Assembly: GCF_050876985.1 (NCBI RefSeq)
Contig: NZ_JBPAPP010000001.1
Source: Halopseudomonas sp002296055
Lineage (GTDB): Bacteria; Pseudomonadota; Gammaproteobacteria; Pseudomonadales; Pseudomonadaceae
DNA: 64,000 nucleotides
Direction: 5' to 3' (one strand)
Positions 1-7,425 of this stretch are shown piece by piece. Each line of letters starts with the position of its first letter. Within the stretch, counting starts at the first letter, position 1. The notes beneath the pieces were generated by a model, which had not been told where the DNA came from, searched no databases, and saw only the letters and a program-made list of their open reading frames with translations. The translations under genes were made by a program, and so were the position numbers.

Positions 1-1317
1 CAGCAACAGCAGCAACGGCATGACACTGGCGACAAAGCGCCCGTTCCAGCCGAAGGCCACCCGGTAGGGCGACTCGCCGCTATAGCGCGACAGGATAAGG
101 GTGGACGGCCCAAAGGGCGAGAAGATCATGGCCAGTGAGAAGCCGCACATCAGCCCCACCGCCGGTGTCATGATCGGCACCCCCAGATTGGCCAGCTGCG
201 CCAGCAGGCCCGCCGTCAGCGACAGCGAGACAATCGGCGCCAGCCCCAGCACCGCCAGTACGATAGTGCTGAACAGGGTGCCGATGGCCAGCAGCACGTT
301 GTACTTGGGCTCCTGGGCCAGCCAGGCGGCAATCTCTTCCAACGGCGCCACCGCGCCGAGCACGCCGCCGAGCAGCGCCGCGCAGCCAAAAATGAACATC
401 TCGTTGTGCATGCTCACCATGTTGCCAGTGACTTCCTCCAGCACCTGCCCAGGCGAGCGTTCGCGCCACAGCAGGTAGCTGATAACACCGGCAGGCACCA
501 GCACCATCGCGGCCTGGGATGCACTGAGATCCGTCACTGAGGCCAGCAGACCGATGGCGCCCAGCCCCAGCAGGCTGCCAATCAGCAGCTGCGGCATGCC
601 GTCGGCCTTGCTGGTGTCGCCAATATTGTCGCGCAGCGCCAGCAGGCCGGTGGTCTCACGACGCCAGCCCACCACGATCATCATCAGCGCAGCCACCGCG
701 CCATAGGGCACCATAGTGCTCCAGGACTGCTCCGGCATCTCACGGGAAATAATCGCAATAGTCACGCTGGTGGGCGCCAGCAAGGGCACCAGGGCAAAGC
801 CCCGCAGGGTGGTCACCATGACACTGCGCAACCCGTCGCGACGCTGTTCAGCGCTCAACGGGTAGCGCTTGAGGTGCTCGGTCAGGGTGCCGCAGAGCAG
901 GTTCATCATGCCGAAATTGAGAATCGAGCCAATACTGCCCGCCGCCAGCACATAACGTGGATAGAGGATCACCTTGGAGCCTGACAGCAGCGCCTTGTGC
1001 AACTCACGCAGCTGCGGCAGGCGCTGGGCCAGCAATTGCATCAGCCCCAGCGCGCCAAGAAAGCTGGTGTAATAAGCCACCGAGCTGGCCAGCTTGGGCC
1101 ACAACGACGCCTCCGGCCGGGCAAACCAGAGCGCCGCCACCAGCACCGCCAGGGTGGCCAGGCCCAACCAGCGCGGATAAGGGTTCAGCCGCCGGAAAAA
1201 CAGCAGAAAGTAGGCCACAAAGGCCAGCGCTGCCGCCCAGCTCAACTCGGGCAGATGACCGAGCAGTGCGCCCAGCTCCAGCGCCACCCCAAGGGGCAGC
1301 AACCACGCCGGGGTCAC
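1..1317 (-). CDS. Multi-pass inner-membrane protein, putative transporter (partial)
   Basis: At least 439 codons are open from a GTG at 1317 to the left edge, where the gene is cut. The translation is a chain of hydrophobic segments joined by short polar loops (for example LAFVAYFLLFF, then further helices to FVASVMPLLLL), which indicates a polytopic membrane protein. A conserved-looking loop GFSLAMIFSPFGPSTLILSR lies near the visible end and would suit a substrate or ion site. The GTG overlaps the stop of the upstream thioesterase gene as GTGA, so the two are probably translationally coupled. I do not recognise the exact family. A secondary ion-transporter type is the likeliest guess, and an organic-acid permease would fit the neighbouring acyl-CoA genes. 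Confidence 0.75.
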   Translation of the reverse strand, partial: MTPAWLLPLGVALELGALLGHLPELSWAAALAFVAYFLLFFRRLNPYPRWLGLATLAVLVAALWFARPEASLWPKLASSVAYYTSFLGALGLMQLLAQRLPQLRELHKALLSGSKVILYPRYVLAAGSIGSILNFGMMNLLCGTLTEHLKRYPLSAEQRRDGLRSVMVTTLRGFALVPLLAPTSVTIAIISREMPEQSWSTMVPYGAVAALMMIVVGWRRETTGLLALRDNIGDTSKADGMPQLLIGSLLGLGAIGLLASVTDLSASQAAMVLVPAGVISYLLWRERSPGQVLEEVTGNMVSMHNEMFIFGCAALLGGVLGAVAPLEEIAAWLAQEPKYNVLLAIGTLFSTIVLAVLGLAPIVSLSLTAGLLAQLANLGVPIMTPAVGLMCGFSLAMIFSPFGPSTLILSRYSGESPYRVAFGWNGRFVASVMPLLLLL

Positions 1318-1742
1318 GGCAGATCCTTGCGGTAGGCGCCCTTCTTGAATACGCCCTCGCCAAAGCCGATCAGTTTGTCATCCTGATCCAACAGGTCACA
1401 GCTGGCCATGAACACCTTGTGGCCGGCGCTGCGGCAGCTGGCCACCGCACGCACGCGCGTGCCGACCGGTGCGGTGGAAGTGAAGTTGGTGTTCAACGAC
1501 AGGGTGATAGCCACACGGCGGTCTTCTGGCGACGCCGCCCAAGTGCCGCACAGCCCCATGGCGATATCCAGCAGGCTGGCGGTCACGCCGCCGTGCAGCG
1601 AGCTGGCGTTGTTCATGTGCTTGTCGGTCAGGGTCAGGCCAACGACTGCGCGCCCCTCGCTGTACTCTTCCAGTTCGGCGCCCAGTTCCTGAAAGAAACC
1701 GGTCACGGTACGGGCAATGGCCTGACGTTCTGCTTGATTCAC
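1314..1742 (-). CDS. PaaI-type hotdog-fold acyl-CoA thioesterase
   Basis: The 142-residue protein has the length and layout of a single hotdog domain. The segment LHGGVTASLLDIAMG, around residue 50, matches the HGG motif and long central helix of the PaaI/YbdB family, which hydrolyse acyl-CoA esters in the cytoplasm. The start is a GTG at 1742 preceded by an AAGGTG ribosome-binding site. The stop overlaps the GTG of the downstream permease by four bases, so the two genes form one transcription unit. It is divergent from a 3-hydroxyacyl-CoA dehydrogenase gene, which suggests a role in releasing CoA from stalled or excess acyl-CoA intermediates. The true substrate cannot be read from the sequence. 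Confidence 0.85.
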   Translation of the reverse strand: MNQAERQAIARTVTGFFQELGAELEEYSEGRAVVGLTLTDKHMNNASSLHGGVTASLLDIAMGLCGTWAASPEDRRVAITLSLNTNFTSTAPVGTRVRAVASCRSAGHKVFMASCDLLDQDDKLIGFGEGVFKKGAYRKDLP

Positions 1743-1926
1743 GGGTGCGACACCTTTTATTCACTACACTCGATGGGCGGTGCGGTCGGGGATGCTCGCC
1801 TGCGAGCGCAGACGACGACCAGCTTGCATGGCGCAAGTATGGCACGACAGTGCCGGTGCAGACTGTCGCCAAACTTGCACTCCTACTGCGCAAGATTTAA
1901 TCTCGCTGCACTTTAAACGAAATACC

Positions 1927-1943
1927 GTTTCGCCATGCGGAAC
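1927..1943. promoter_or_regulatory. Candidate IclR-type operator, copy 1
   Basis: The 17-mer GTTTCGCCATGCGGAAC is an inverted repeat (GTTTCGC-N3-GCGGAAC, one mismatch) lying 26 bases before the ATG of the 3-hydroxyacyl-CoA dehydrogenase gene. Just upstream, positions 1907-1926 read TGCACTTTAAACGAAATACC. That is almost the same as the segment at 9076-9096, and both share an exact 12-mer, AAACGAAATACC. Three further copies of the inverted repeat occur at 9072, 10334 and 10362. Binding by the regulator encoded at 9304-10101 is inferred. Confidence 0.6.
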
Positions 1944-1969
1944 AATGAGCGTACTTCAGGAGGCAAAGC

Positions 1970-3484
1970 ATGTTCAAGCGGATTGGCGTCATCGGCGCCG
2001 GGGCCATGGGGCGCGGCATCGCGCAACTGTTCGCCAGCAGTGGTCAGCAGGTTCTGCTGTTCGATACCCGTGCAGAAGCCATCGACGATGCTCTGGCCTT
2101 CAACCGCAACCTGCTGCAACGGGCGCAGGCCAAGGGCAAGATGACCGAAGGCGAATTGGCAGCAACCATCGCCCGCATGCAACCGGCGCAAACGCTGGCA
2201 GAGCTCAAAGACTGCGACCTGGTGATTGAAGCCATCGTCGAGCTGCTGGACGTCAAACAGAAGCTGTTTGCCGACCTCGAAGCCATTGTCAGCGAAGACT
2301 GTGTACTGGCCACCAACACCTCTTCGCTCTCCGTCACCCGCATCGCCAGCACCGCCAACAAGCCCGAGCGCGTCGCCGGCTTCCACTTCTTCAACCCCGT
2401 GCCGTTGATGAAGATCGTCGAAGTCGTGCGTGGCGAGCGCACCGACGAGCGTCATATCCAGGCGCTGGTGGCGCTGGCCGAACAGGCTGGTCACTTCCCG
2501 GCGATTACCCCGGACACCCCCGGCTTTCTGGTCAACCACGCCGGCCGCGCCTTCGGCACCGAAGCCTTGCGTATCCTCAGCGAAGGCGTTGCCAGTGTGC
2601 AGCAGATCGACCGCATCCTGCGGGACGGCCCAGGCTTTCGCATGGGGCCGTTCGAGCTGTTCGATCTGACCGGTCTGGACGTCTCACACGCGGTGATGGA
2701 GTCGGTCTACGAACAGTTCTACCACGACCCACGCTACACCCCCTCGTTCATCGCCGCTCAGCGCGTGGCCGCTGGCCTGCTGGGACGCAAGACCGGCCAG
2801 GGCTTCTACCGTTACGAAGACGGCCAGAAGATCGAGCAGCCCGAGCCGCAGCCAGAAACCGTGCTGATCAACCGCCCGTTCTGGCTGGAGACCGATGACG
2901 ATGCACTGCGTAGCCAGGTCGAAGCGGTCTTGACCAAGGCCGGCGCCACATTGGAAACCGCCAGCAAGCCATCGGACGACGCCATCTGCCTGATCACCCC
3001 GCTGGGCGATGACTGCAGCACCGCCCTGACTCAGCTGGGCCTGCCGGCGGATCGCACCTTGGCACTGGACAGCTTCGCCAACTGGGACAAGCGCCGCACC
3101 CTGATGCGCCAACCCGCCGCCAGCGCCAACGTGGTCGCCCAGGCGCGCCAGGCGCTGAGCGCCGACGGCGTACCAGTGGAAGTCATCAACGATTCAGCCG
3201 GCTTTGTAATCCAGCGCCTGGTCGCCAGCGTGGTCAATCTGGGCTGCGAAATCGTGCAGAAAGGCATCACCGCCCCGCAAACGCTGGATCGCGCCATTCA
3301 GCTGGCACTCGGCTACCCCAAGGGCCCGCTGGCCTTCGGCGAGCACTATGGCGAAGCCAACATTCTTGCTGTTCTCAACAACATTCAGGCCGTCTACGGC
3401 GAGCCGCGCTACCGCCCCAGCCCCTGGCTGCGTCGCCGCGTGCAGCTGGAACTGCCTTTGACTACACCCGACTTCCAGGAGTAA
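1970..3484 (+). CDS. 3-hydroxyacyl-CoA dehydrogenase, PaaH-like, two C-terminal domains
   Basis: This NAD-dependent dehydrogenase oxidises L-3-hydroxyacyl-CoA to 3-oxoacyl-CoA. The N-terminal Rossmann motif is GAGAMGRGIAQLF (residues 9-21). The segment VAGFHFFNPVPLMKIVEVV carries the catalytic His. A first C-terminal domain begins near TPGFLVNHAGRAF and a second near DSAGFVIQRLVAS (about residue 405). This gives 504 residues, the two-domain size of PaaH-type 3-hydroxyadipyl-CoA dehydrogenases rather than the roughly 300 residues of short forms. The start follows a strong AGGAGG. The thiolase gene begins four bases after the stop, so the pair is co-transcribed. A dicarboxyl-CoA substrate is possible from the PaaH/PaaJ resemblance, but the fatty-acid context makes ordinary acyl-CoA equally plausible. 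Confidence 0.88.
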   Translation: MFKRIGVIGAGAMGRGIAQLFASSGQQVLLFDTRAEAIDDALAFNRNLLQRAQAKGKMTEGELAATIARMQPAQTLAELKDCDLVIEAIVELLDVKQKLFADLEAIVSEDCVLATNTSSLSVTRIASTANKPERVAGFHFFNPVPLMKIVEVVRGERTDERHIQALVALAEQAGHFPAITPDTPGFLVNHAGRAFGTEALRILSEGVASVQQIDRILRDGPGFRMGPFELFDLTGLDVSHAVMESVYEQFYHDPRYTPSFIAAQRVAAGLLGRKTGQGFYRYEDGQKIEQPEPQPETVLINRPFWLETDDDALRSQVEAVLTKAGATLETASKPSDDAICLITPLGDDCSTALTQLGLPADRTLALDSFANWDKRRTLMRQPAASANVVAQARQALSADGVPVEVINDSAGFVIQRLVASVVNLGCEIVQKGITAPQTLDRAIQLALGYPKGPLAFGEHYGEANILAVLNNIQAVYGEPRYRPSPWLRRRVQLELPLTTPDFQE

Positions 3485-3488
3485 GAGC

Positions 3489-4688
3489 ATGACTGCCTAC
3501 ATCTATGATGGTTTGCGCACCCCCTTCGGCCGCCACGCCGGCGCCATCGCCAGCGTGCGCCCCGATGACCTGCTGGCCGAGGTGATTCGCGCCGTCGTTA
3601 CCCGCAACCCCTTCGACGGTGCGGATTACGAAGACGTGGTCATGGGCAACACCAACCAGGCCGGTGAAGACGCGCGCAACGTTGCTCGCCACGCTGGGCT
3701 GATGTCCGGCCTGCCGCAGGACGTGGCCGGTGTTACCGTCAACCGTCTGTGCGGCTCCGGCCTGGCGGCCATCCTCGACGCCGCTCGTGCGGTCAAAGCC
3801 GGTGAAGGCGACCTGTTCGTTGCCGGTGGCGTGGAAAGCATGAGCCGCGCGCCCTTCGTTATCGCCAAGAGCGAAAGTGCCTACAGCCGCGACTTCCGCG
3901 CCTTCGACAGCACCATCGGTGCGCGCTTCCCGAACCCCAAGGTCGAGAAGCAGTTCGGCGATGACACCATGCCGCAAACCGCCGACAACGTCGCTGCCGA
4001 CCTGGGTATCACCCGCGAAGAAGCCGACACTTACGCCGCACGCAGCCAGGCGCTGTACGAAAAGGCCCGTGCTGACGGCTTCTTTGCCGAAGAGATCCAC
4101 CCGATTGAAGTGTCCCAAGGCCGCAAGAAGCCCGCCAAGGTGGTCGATCAAGACGAGCATCCGCGCCCGAGCAGCGACATGGCCGCCCTGTCCGGCCTGC
4201 GTCCGCTGTTTGAAGGTGGCGTGGTTACCGCTGGCAACGCCTCTGGCGTCAACGATGGCGCGGCTGCGCTGATCATCGGCAGCGAAGCGATTGGCCAGAA
4301 GTACGGCATCAAGCCGCGCGCACGCATCCTCGCCGGCGCCGTCTCCGGTGTCGCCCCGCGTGTCATGGGCCTGGGCCCGGTTGAAGCCTGCAAAAAAGCC
4401 CTGAGCCGCGCCGGCCTGAGCCTGGACGACATGGATGTGATCGAAATCAACGAGGCTTTCGCCTCGCAGGTTCTCGGTTGCGCCAAGCAGCTGGGCATCG
4501 CCTTTGACGATCCGCGCCTGAACCCCAACGGCGGCGCCATCGCGGTCGGCCACCCGCTGGGCGCCTCCGGCGCTCGCCTGGCCCTGACCGCCCTGCGCCA
4601 GCTCGAGCGCACCGGCAAGCGCTACGCGCTGGTCAGCCTGTGCATCGGCCTGGGTCAGGGTGTGGCGGCGGTGATCGAGCGCGTTTAA
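3489..4688 (+). CDS. Acetyl-CoA acyltransferase (thiolase), PaaJ/PcaF-like
   Basis: This thiolase cleaves 3-oxoacyl-CoA with CoA to give acetyl-CoA and a shortened acyl-CoA. All three active-site blocks are visible: NRLCGSGLAAI with the nucleophilic Cys (near residue 90), GGAIAVGHPLGASGARL with the catalytic His, and LCIGLGQGVA with the second Cys. At 399 residues it is full length. The stretches GNTNQAGEDARNVAR and GGVESMSRAPFVI resemble 3-oxoadipyl-CoA thiolases (PaaJ, PcaF) more than FadA. It sits directly behind the PaaH-like dehydrogenase, so the pair performs the last two steps of a beta-oxidation cycle. No other phenylacetate or protocatechuate genes are present, so the substrate remains open. 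Confidence 0.9.
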   Translation: MTAYIYDGLRTPFGRHAGAIASVRPDDLLAEVIRAVVTRNPFDGADYEDVVMGNTNQAGEDARNVARHAGLMSGLPQDVAGVTVNRLCGSGLAAILDAARAVKAGEGDLFVAGGVESMSRAPFVIAKSESAYSRDFRAFDSTIGARFPNPKVEKQFGDDTMPQTADNVAADLGITREEADTYAARSQALYEKARADGFFAEEIHPIEVSQGRKKPAKVVDQDEHPRPSSDMAALSGLRPLFEGGVVTAGNASGVNDGAAALIIGSEAIGQKYGIKPRARILAGAVSGVAPRVMGLGPVEACKKALSRAGLSLDDMDVIEINEAFASQVLGCAKQLGIAFDDPRLNPNGGAIAVGHPLGASGARLALTALRQLERTGKRYALVSLCIGLGQGVAAVIERV

Positions 4689-4699
4689 CGCGCTCACGC

Positions 4700-4822
4700 A
4701 GCTGGAAGCTGGAAGCCAAAACAGCGTGGATCGGCGCCGAAGACCGTCAGCGTTGGGCGACCAAGAAAAGCAGTCCGACACAGCTCGGACTGCTTCAAGC
4801 TGATCACTTCCAGCTTCCAGCT
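4700..4822. repeat. Nested inverted repeat after thiolase gene
   Basis: The outer arms AGCTGGAAGCTGGAAG (4700-4715) and CTTCCAGCTTCCAGCT (4807-4822) are perfect complements about 90 bases apart. Inside lies a hairpin, AAGCAGTCCGA-N6-TCGGACTGCTT (4768-4795), which probably ends the dehydrogenase-thiolase transcript although it lacks a clean T run. The same nested layout occurs after the genes ending at 10101, 16753 and 49042. Confidence 0.75.
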
Positions 4823-4882
4823 ACAGCCTCCAGCGCCTTTTTTGCTAAGGTAGCGCCTCCACTTTCTTTCAGCGACCCTTGC

Positions 4883-5179
4883 ATGCAGCTCAACTCCAGC
4901 CCCTTTGAATGGCTCGGCTCGGCCATCGGTACCGTGGTCCGTGTCGTCATCGACAGCCTGATCTGGCTGTTCACCCTGCTGAGCAACGCCAGCTCCGATT
5001 TTATCAACGGGTTTGCCCGCGCGTTGGGGGTCAACAGCAATCTGCTGAGCATCGCCGCCGTCATTCTCGGCCTGTTTCTTATCTACACCGGCGTACGCGC
5101 CTTTATCCGCCGCAAGATCGTGTTGGGTATCGTCTGGGTACTGCTCGGACTCTGGCTGCTGAGCGCCCTGATCAAGTGA
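4883..5179 (+). CDS. Small membrane protein of unknown function
   Basis: I chose the ATG at 4883 because the frame upstream runs through the repeat region. The product is 98 residues with two or three hydrophobic segments: VVRVVIDSLIWLFTLLS, LLSIAAVILGLFLIYTGVRAF and IVLGIVWVLLGLWLLSALI. A basic patch, FIRRK, lies between the last two, and both termini are short. I do not recognise a family. It stands between the terminator of the thiolase operon and a YbhB-type gene, reads the same way as both, and may have its own promoter. Confidence 0.7.
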   Translation: MQLNSSPFEWLGSAIGTVVRVVIDSLIWLFTLLSNASSDFINGFARALGVNSNLLSIAAVILGLFLIYTGVRAFIRRKIVLGIVWVLLGLWLLSALIK

Positions 5180-5244
5180 CACGTGCCTGTCGCCAGGCAG
5201 GTGCATACTAGGTAGTTTTCAGCTCATAACCTAAGGAGAACACC

Positions 5245-5724
5245 ATGGGATTCGCATTTTCCAACGACCTGGAACTGACCAGCAGCGCGTTTGGCAACAA
5301 CGGCGCCATCGCCGCCAAGCACACCGGCGATGATGTCGACGTGTCTCCCGCGCTGAGCTGGAAGAACGCACCGGCCGGCACCAAGTCCTTTGCCGTCATC
5401 TGCCATGACCCGGACGCACCGCTGATTTCCGCCAACGGCACCTACGGTTTTGTGCACTGGGTGCTCTACAACATTCCGGCCAGCGTCAGCGAGCTGGCCG
5501 AAGGCTGCGCCGACTACACCCAGGGCGTGAACAACTTTGGCAACAGCGGCTACAACGGTCCGCTGCCGCCGGAAGGTCACGGCCAGCACAAGTACTATTT
5601 CTGGGTTATCGCGCTGGACGCTGAGCTGGATCTGCCCGCCGGCCTTACCCTGTGGCAGCTGCTGGAAAAGATTGAGCCGCACGCCACCGCAATGAACCGC
5701 CTGATCGGCACCTACCAGCGCTGA
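5245..5724 (+). CDS. YbhB/YbcL family Raf-kinase-inhibitor-like protein
   Basis: The 159-residue protein belongs to the bacterial phosphatidylethanolamine-binding-protein family. Signature stretches are FAVICHDPDAPL, around residue 55, and GTYGFVHWVLYNIP with the family His, followed by GYNGPLPPEGHGQHKYYF, which forms the ligand pocket. The bacterial function is not established. YbhB and YbcL are cytoplasmic or periplasmic small-ligand binders. No signal peptide is visible here, so a cytoplasmic location is likely. AAGGAG lies at a good distance before the ATG. A strong hairpin follows the gene, so it is probably monocistronic. Confidence 0.9.
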   Translation: MGFAFSNDLELTSSAFGNNGAIAAKHTGDDVDVSPALSWKNAPAGTKSFAVICHDPDAPLISANGTYGFVHWVLYNIPASVSELAEGCADYTQGVNNFGNSGYNGPLPPEGHGQHKYYFWVIALDAELDLPAGLTLWQLLEKIEPHATAMNRLIGTYQR

Positions 5725-5737
5725 TCAACGCTGTGTC

Positions 5738-5759
5738 GGGGCGCCTGCAGCGGCGCCCC
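5738..5759 (+). terminator. Hairpin after YbhB-type gene
   Basis: GGGGCGCC (5738-5745) and GGCGCCCC (5752-5759) form a perfect 8-bp GC stem with a six-base loop, 14 bases after the stop. There is no clear U run, so efficiency is uncertain. Confidence 0.6.
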
Positions 5760-5872
5760 AGCCTATCTCTGCAACACCCATAACAACGGATTCACAGCAT
5801 CAAACTTGCTGTTCAAGCTGGTTTATTACAACCATCATATATTTCTGATCCCGCCGTAACGGACCCTCGCCC

Positions 5873-6700
5873 ATGACCGCCTCTGAGACCCATAGCCACG
5901 CCTTTGACCAGGCCATCACCCTCACCGCCAAGGGCGACAACCTGTTTGCCGGCGAAGTCGGTGACCGCTATCAAAACATGGTCGGCCCCTTTGGCGGCCT
6001 GACTGCTGCTACGCTGCTGAACGCCGCCTTGCAGCACCCCGAGCGCATCGGTGAGCCGGTCTCGCTGACCATCAACTTTGCCGGACCGGTCCAGCCGGGT
6101 GCCTTCGACATTGAGGCGCTGCCGCTGCGCACCAACCGCTCGACGCAACACTGGCTGCTGTTGCAGCGCCAGGACGGTGAAGTGGTCACCAGTGGGACCG
6201 CCTTTTTTGCCACTCGCCGCGAGACCTGGTCCGAGCAGCAGCAGCCCATGCCGCACGCACCTGCTGCAAACAGCCTGCCGCAGTTGGTGCGGGGTGAGCG
6301 CAACTGGTTTGCTAATTACGATTTCCGCTATGTGTCGGGCCTGTTCAACCCCAGCCGTAGCGATACCAACCCGAGCGAAGCCGACACGGAAACCCTGCTG
6401 TGGACCCGCGACCACCCTGCCCGGCCCCTCGACTTTGCCTCACTGACCGCGCTGGGGGATGTATTCGCACCGCGTATCTTCCATCGCCGCCAGCGCTTTA
6501 CACCGGCCGGCACCGTGTCACTGACCCACTATTTTCACGCCGATGCAGCGCAGCTGGCCGCCGCCGGCGACCGCCACCTGCTCGGCCACGCTCGCGCCAC
6601 GCGCATGCACAACAATTATTCAGATCAGATCGCGCACCTGTGGAGCGATGACGGCCAGCTGCTGCTGACCACCACCCAGGTCGCGTATTTCAAGGAGTAA
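5873..6700 (+). CDS. Acyl-CoA thioesterase, double hotdog (TesB-like)
   Basis: The 275-residue size and layout fit a double-hotdog thioesterase of the TesB-like/4HBT_3 type. The N-terminal half contains NMVGPFGGLTAATLLNAAL, the hotdog helix region, and SLTINFAGPVQPGAFDIEAL. The second half contains GTVSLTHYFHADAAQL, and the protein ends with a typical beta strand, LLLTTTQVAYF. It would hydrolyse acyl-CoA in the cytoplasm. It has its own upstream region of about 150 bases and lies between two other lipid-catabolic units, which supports acyl-CoA as the substrate class. The chain-length preference cannot be read. Confidence 0.82.
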   Translation: MTASETHSHAFDQAITLTAKGDNLFAGEVGDRYQNMVGPFGGLTAATLLNAALQHPERIGEPVSLTINFAGPVQPGAFDIEALPLRTNRSTQHWLLLQRQDGEVVTSGTAFFATRRETWSEQQQPMPHAPAANSLPQLVRGERNWFANYDFRYVSGLFNPSRSDTNPSEADTETLLWTRDHPARPLDFASLTALGDVFAPRIFHRRQRFTPAGTVSLTHYFHADAAQLAAAGDRHLLGHARATRMHNNYSDQIAHLWSDDGQLLLTTTQVAYFKE

Positions 6701-6710
6701 GGCAGAGCAG

Positions 6711-6749
6711 ACGCCTGATCAGGCGTAGGGGCACAGCATGCTGTGCCCC
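6711..6749. terminator. Double hairpin between convergent genes
   Basis: Two perfect palindromes lie side by side: ACGCCTGATCAGGCGT (6711-6726) and a 22-base one at 6728-6749 that starts GGGGCACAGCA. They sit between the ends of the thioesterase (+) and crotonase (-) genes and could serve both strands. Confidence 0.65.
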
Positions 6750-6756
6750 GCCTTGA

Positions 6757-7425
6757 TCAGCTCTGCAAGCCGACAAACGCCTCACGCAGCGGCGCATTCA
6801 ACAGCGCGCGGGTCTCGCGGTATGCACGCCGATCCAGCCCTGCCAGCTGACGAGTTTTGGCGCGGGCGCGCTCAAGCAACTGGTCTGCCGGCTGCAGCTC
6901 ATCAAAAAAGCCTGCTTGCAGCGCGCCGGCCGAGGCAAAAACCTCTGCCTGCAGCACACAGCGATTGAGCCATTGCGGTGAAAGACGTGCTCGCGCCTGC
7001 AGCATGGCGCCATCCGGCATGGTCATGCCAATGGCGACCTCGTTCAGCGACACCCGGAAGTCCCCTTCGGTACCCAACCGGTAGTCAGCCAACAGCAACA
7101 TGAAGGCTGCTTTGGCCATGGCGTGGCCGGTAGCCGCAATCACTACCGGAGCCGGATAATCGAGCAGCGCCAGGGTCAGCCGATCACCGGCGGCGCGCAT
7201 GGCATCGCAGGCCGGGCCGCCGGCGTCGATCAGCTTGCGGTCGTACCCGCCACTAAAGACACCGGGTCGACCGCTGATCAGCAGCGCCGCATCGGCCTCG
7301 GCCGCCTTGGCGATTGCAGCCAGCAGTTGGTCCAGCATGTTTTCTGACAGGGCGTTAACCTTGCCGTCGTCCAGCTGGATCTCAGCAACGCCGTCCTGCA
7401 GGCTGAACTGCAGCGACGCGCTCAC
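6757..7425 (-). CDS. Enoyl-CoA hydratase/isomerase (crotonase) family protein
   Basis: The 222-residue protein has the crotonase fold in a compact form. GRPGVFSGGYDRKLIDAGG, around residue 55, is the first oxyanion-hole segment. ATGHAMAKAAFMLLLADYRLG is the second. SLNEVAIGMTMPDGAMLQAR follows, holding the position of the usual catalytic Glu. Normal hydratases are about 255-260 residues, so this one lacks much of the C-terminal helical lid. The start is GTG at 7425, overlapping the stop of the acyl-CoA synthetase gene as GTGA, so the two are coupled. It may be a hydratase or a delta-isomerase. The altered second oxyanion segment (MAKAAFM in place of GGG) makes the exact activity uncertain. 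Confidence 0.82.
   Translation of the reverse strand: MSASLQFSLQDGVAEIQLDDGKVNALSENMLDQLLAAIAKAAEADAALLISGRPGVFSGGYDRKLIDAGGPACDAMRAAGDRLTLALLDYPAPVVIAATGHAMAKAAFMLLLADYRLGTEGDFRVSLNEVAIGMTMPDGAMLQARARLSPQWLNRCVLQAEVFASAGALQAGFFDELQPADQLLERARAKTRQLAGLDRRAYRETRALLNAPLREAFVGLQS

Noticed and set aside
1905..1943. PsrA-type operator before the dehydrogenase gene
   Set aside because: PsrA sites have GAAAC followed by GTTTC. The repeat here has GTTTCGC followed by GCGGAAC, and the same motif recurs beside an IclR gene, so an IclR site is the better reading.
3462..4781. Long open frame of 439 codons on the minus strand across the thiolase gene
   Set aside because: It is the antisense shadow of a high-GC coding region. 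It has no ribosome-binding site and no family features, while the plus strand shows a complete thiolase.
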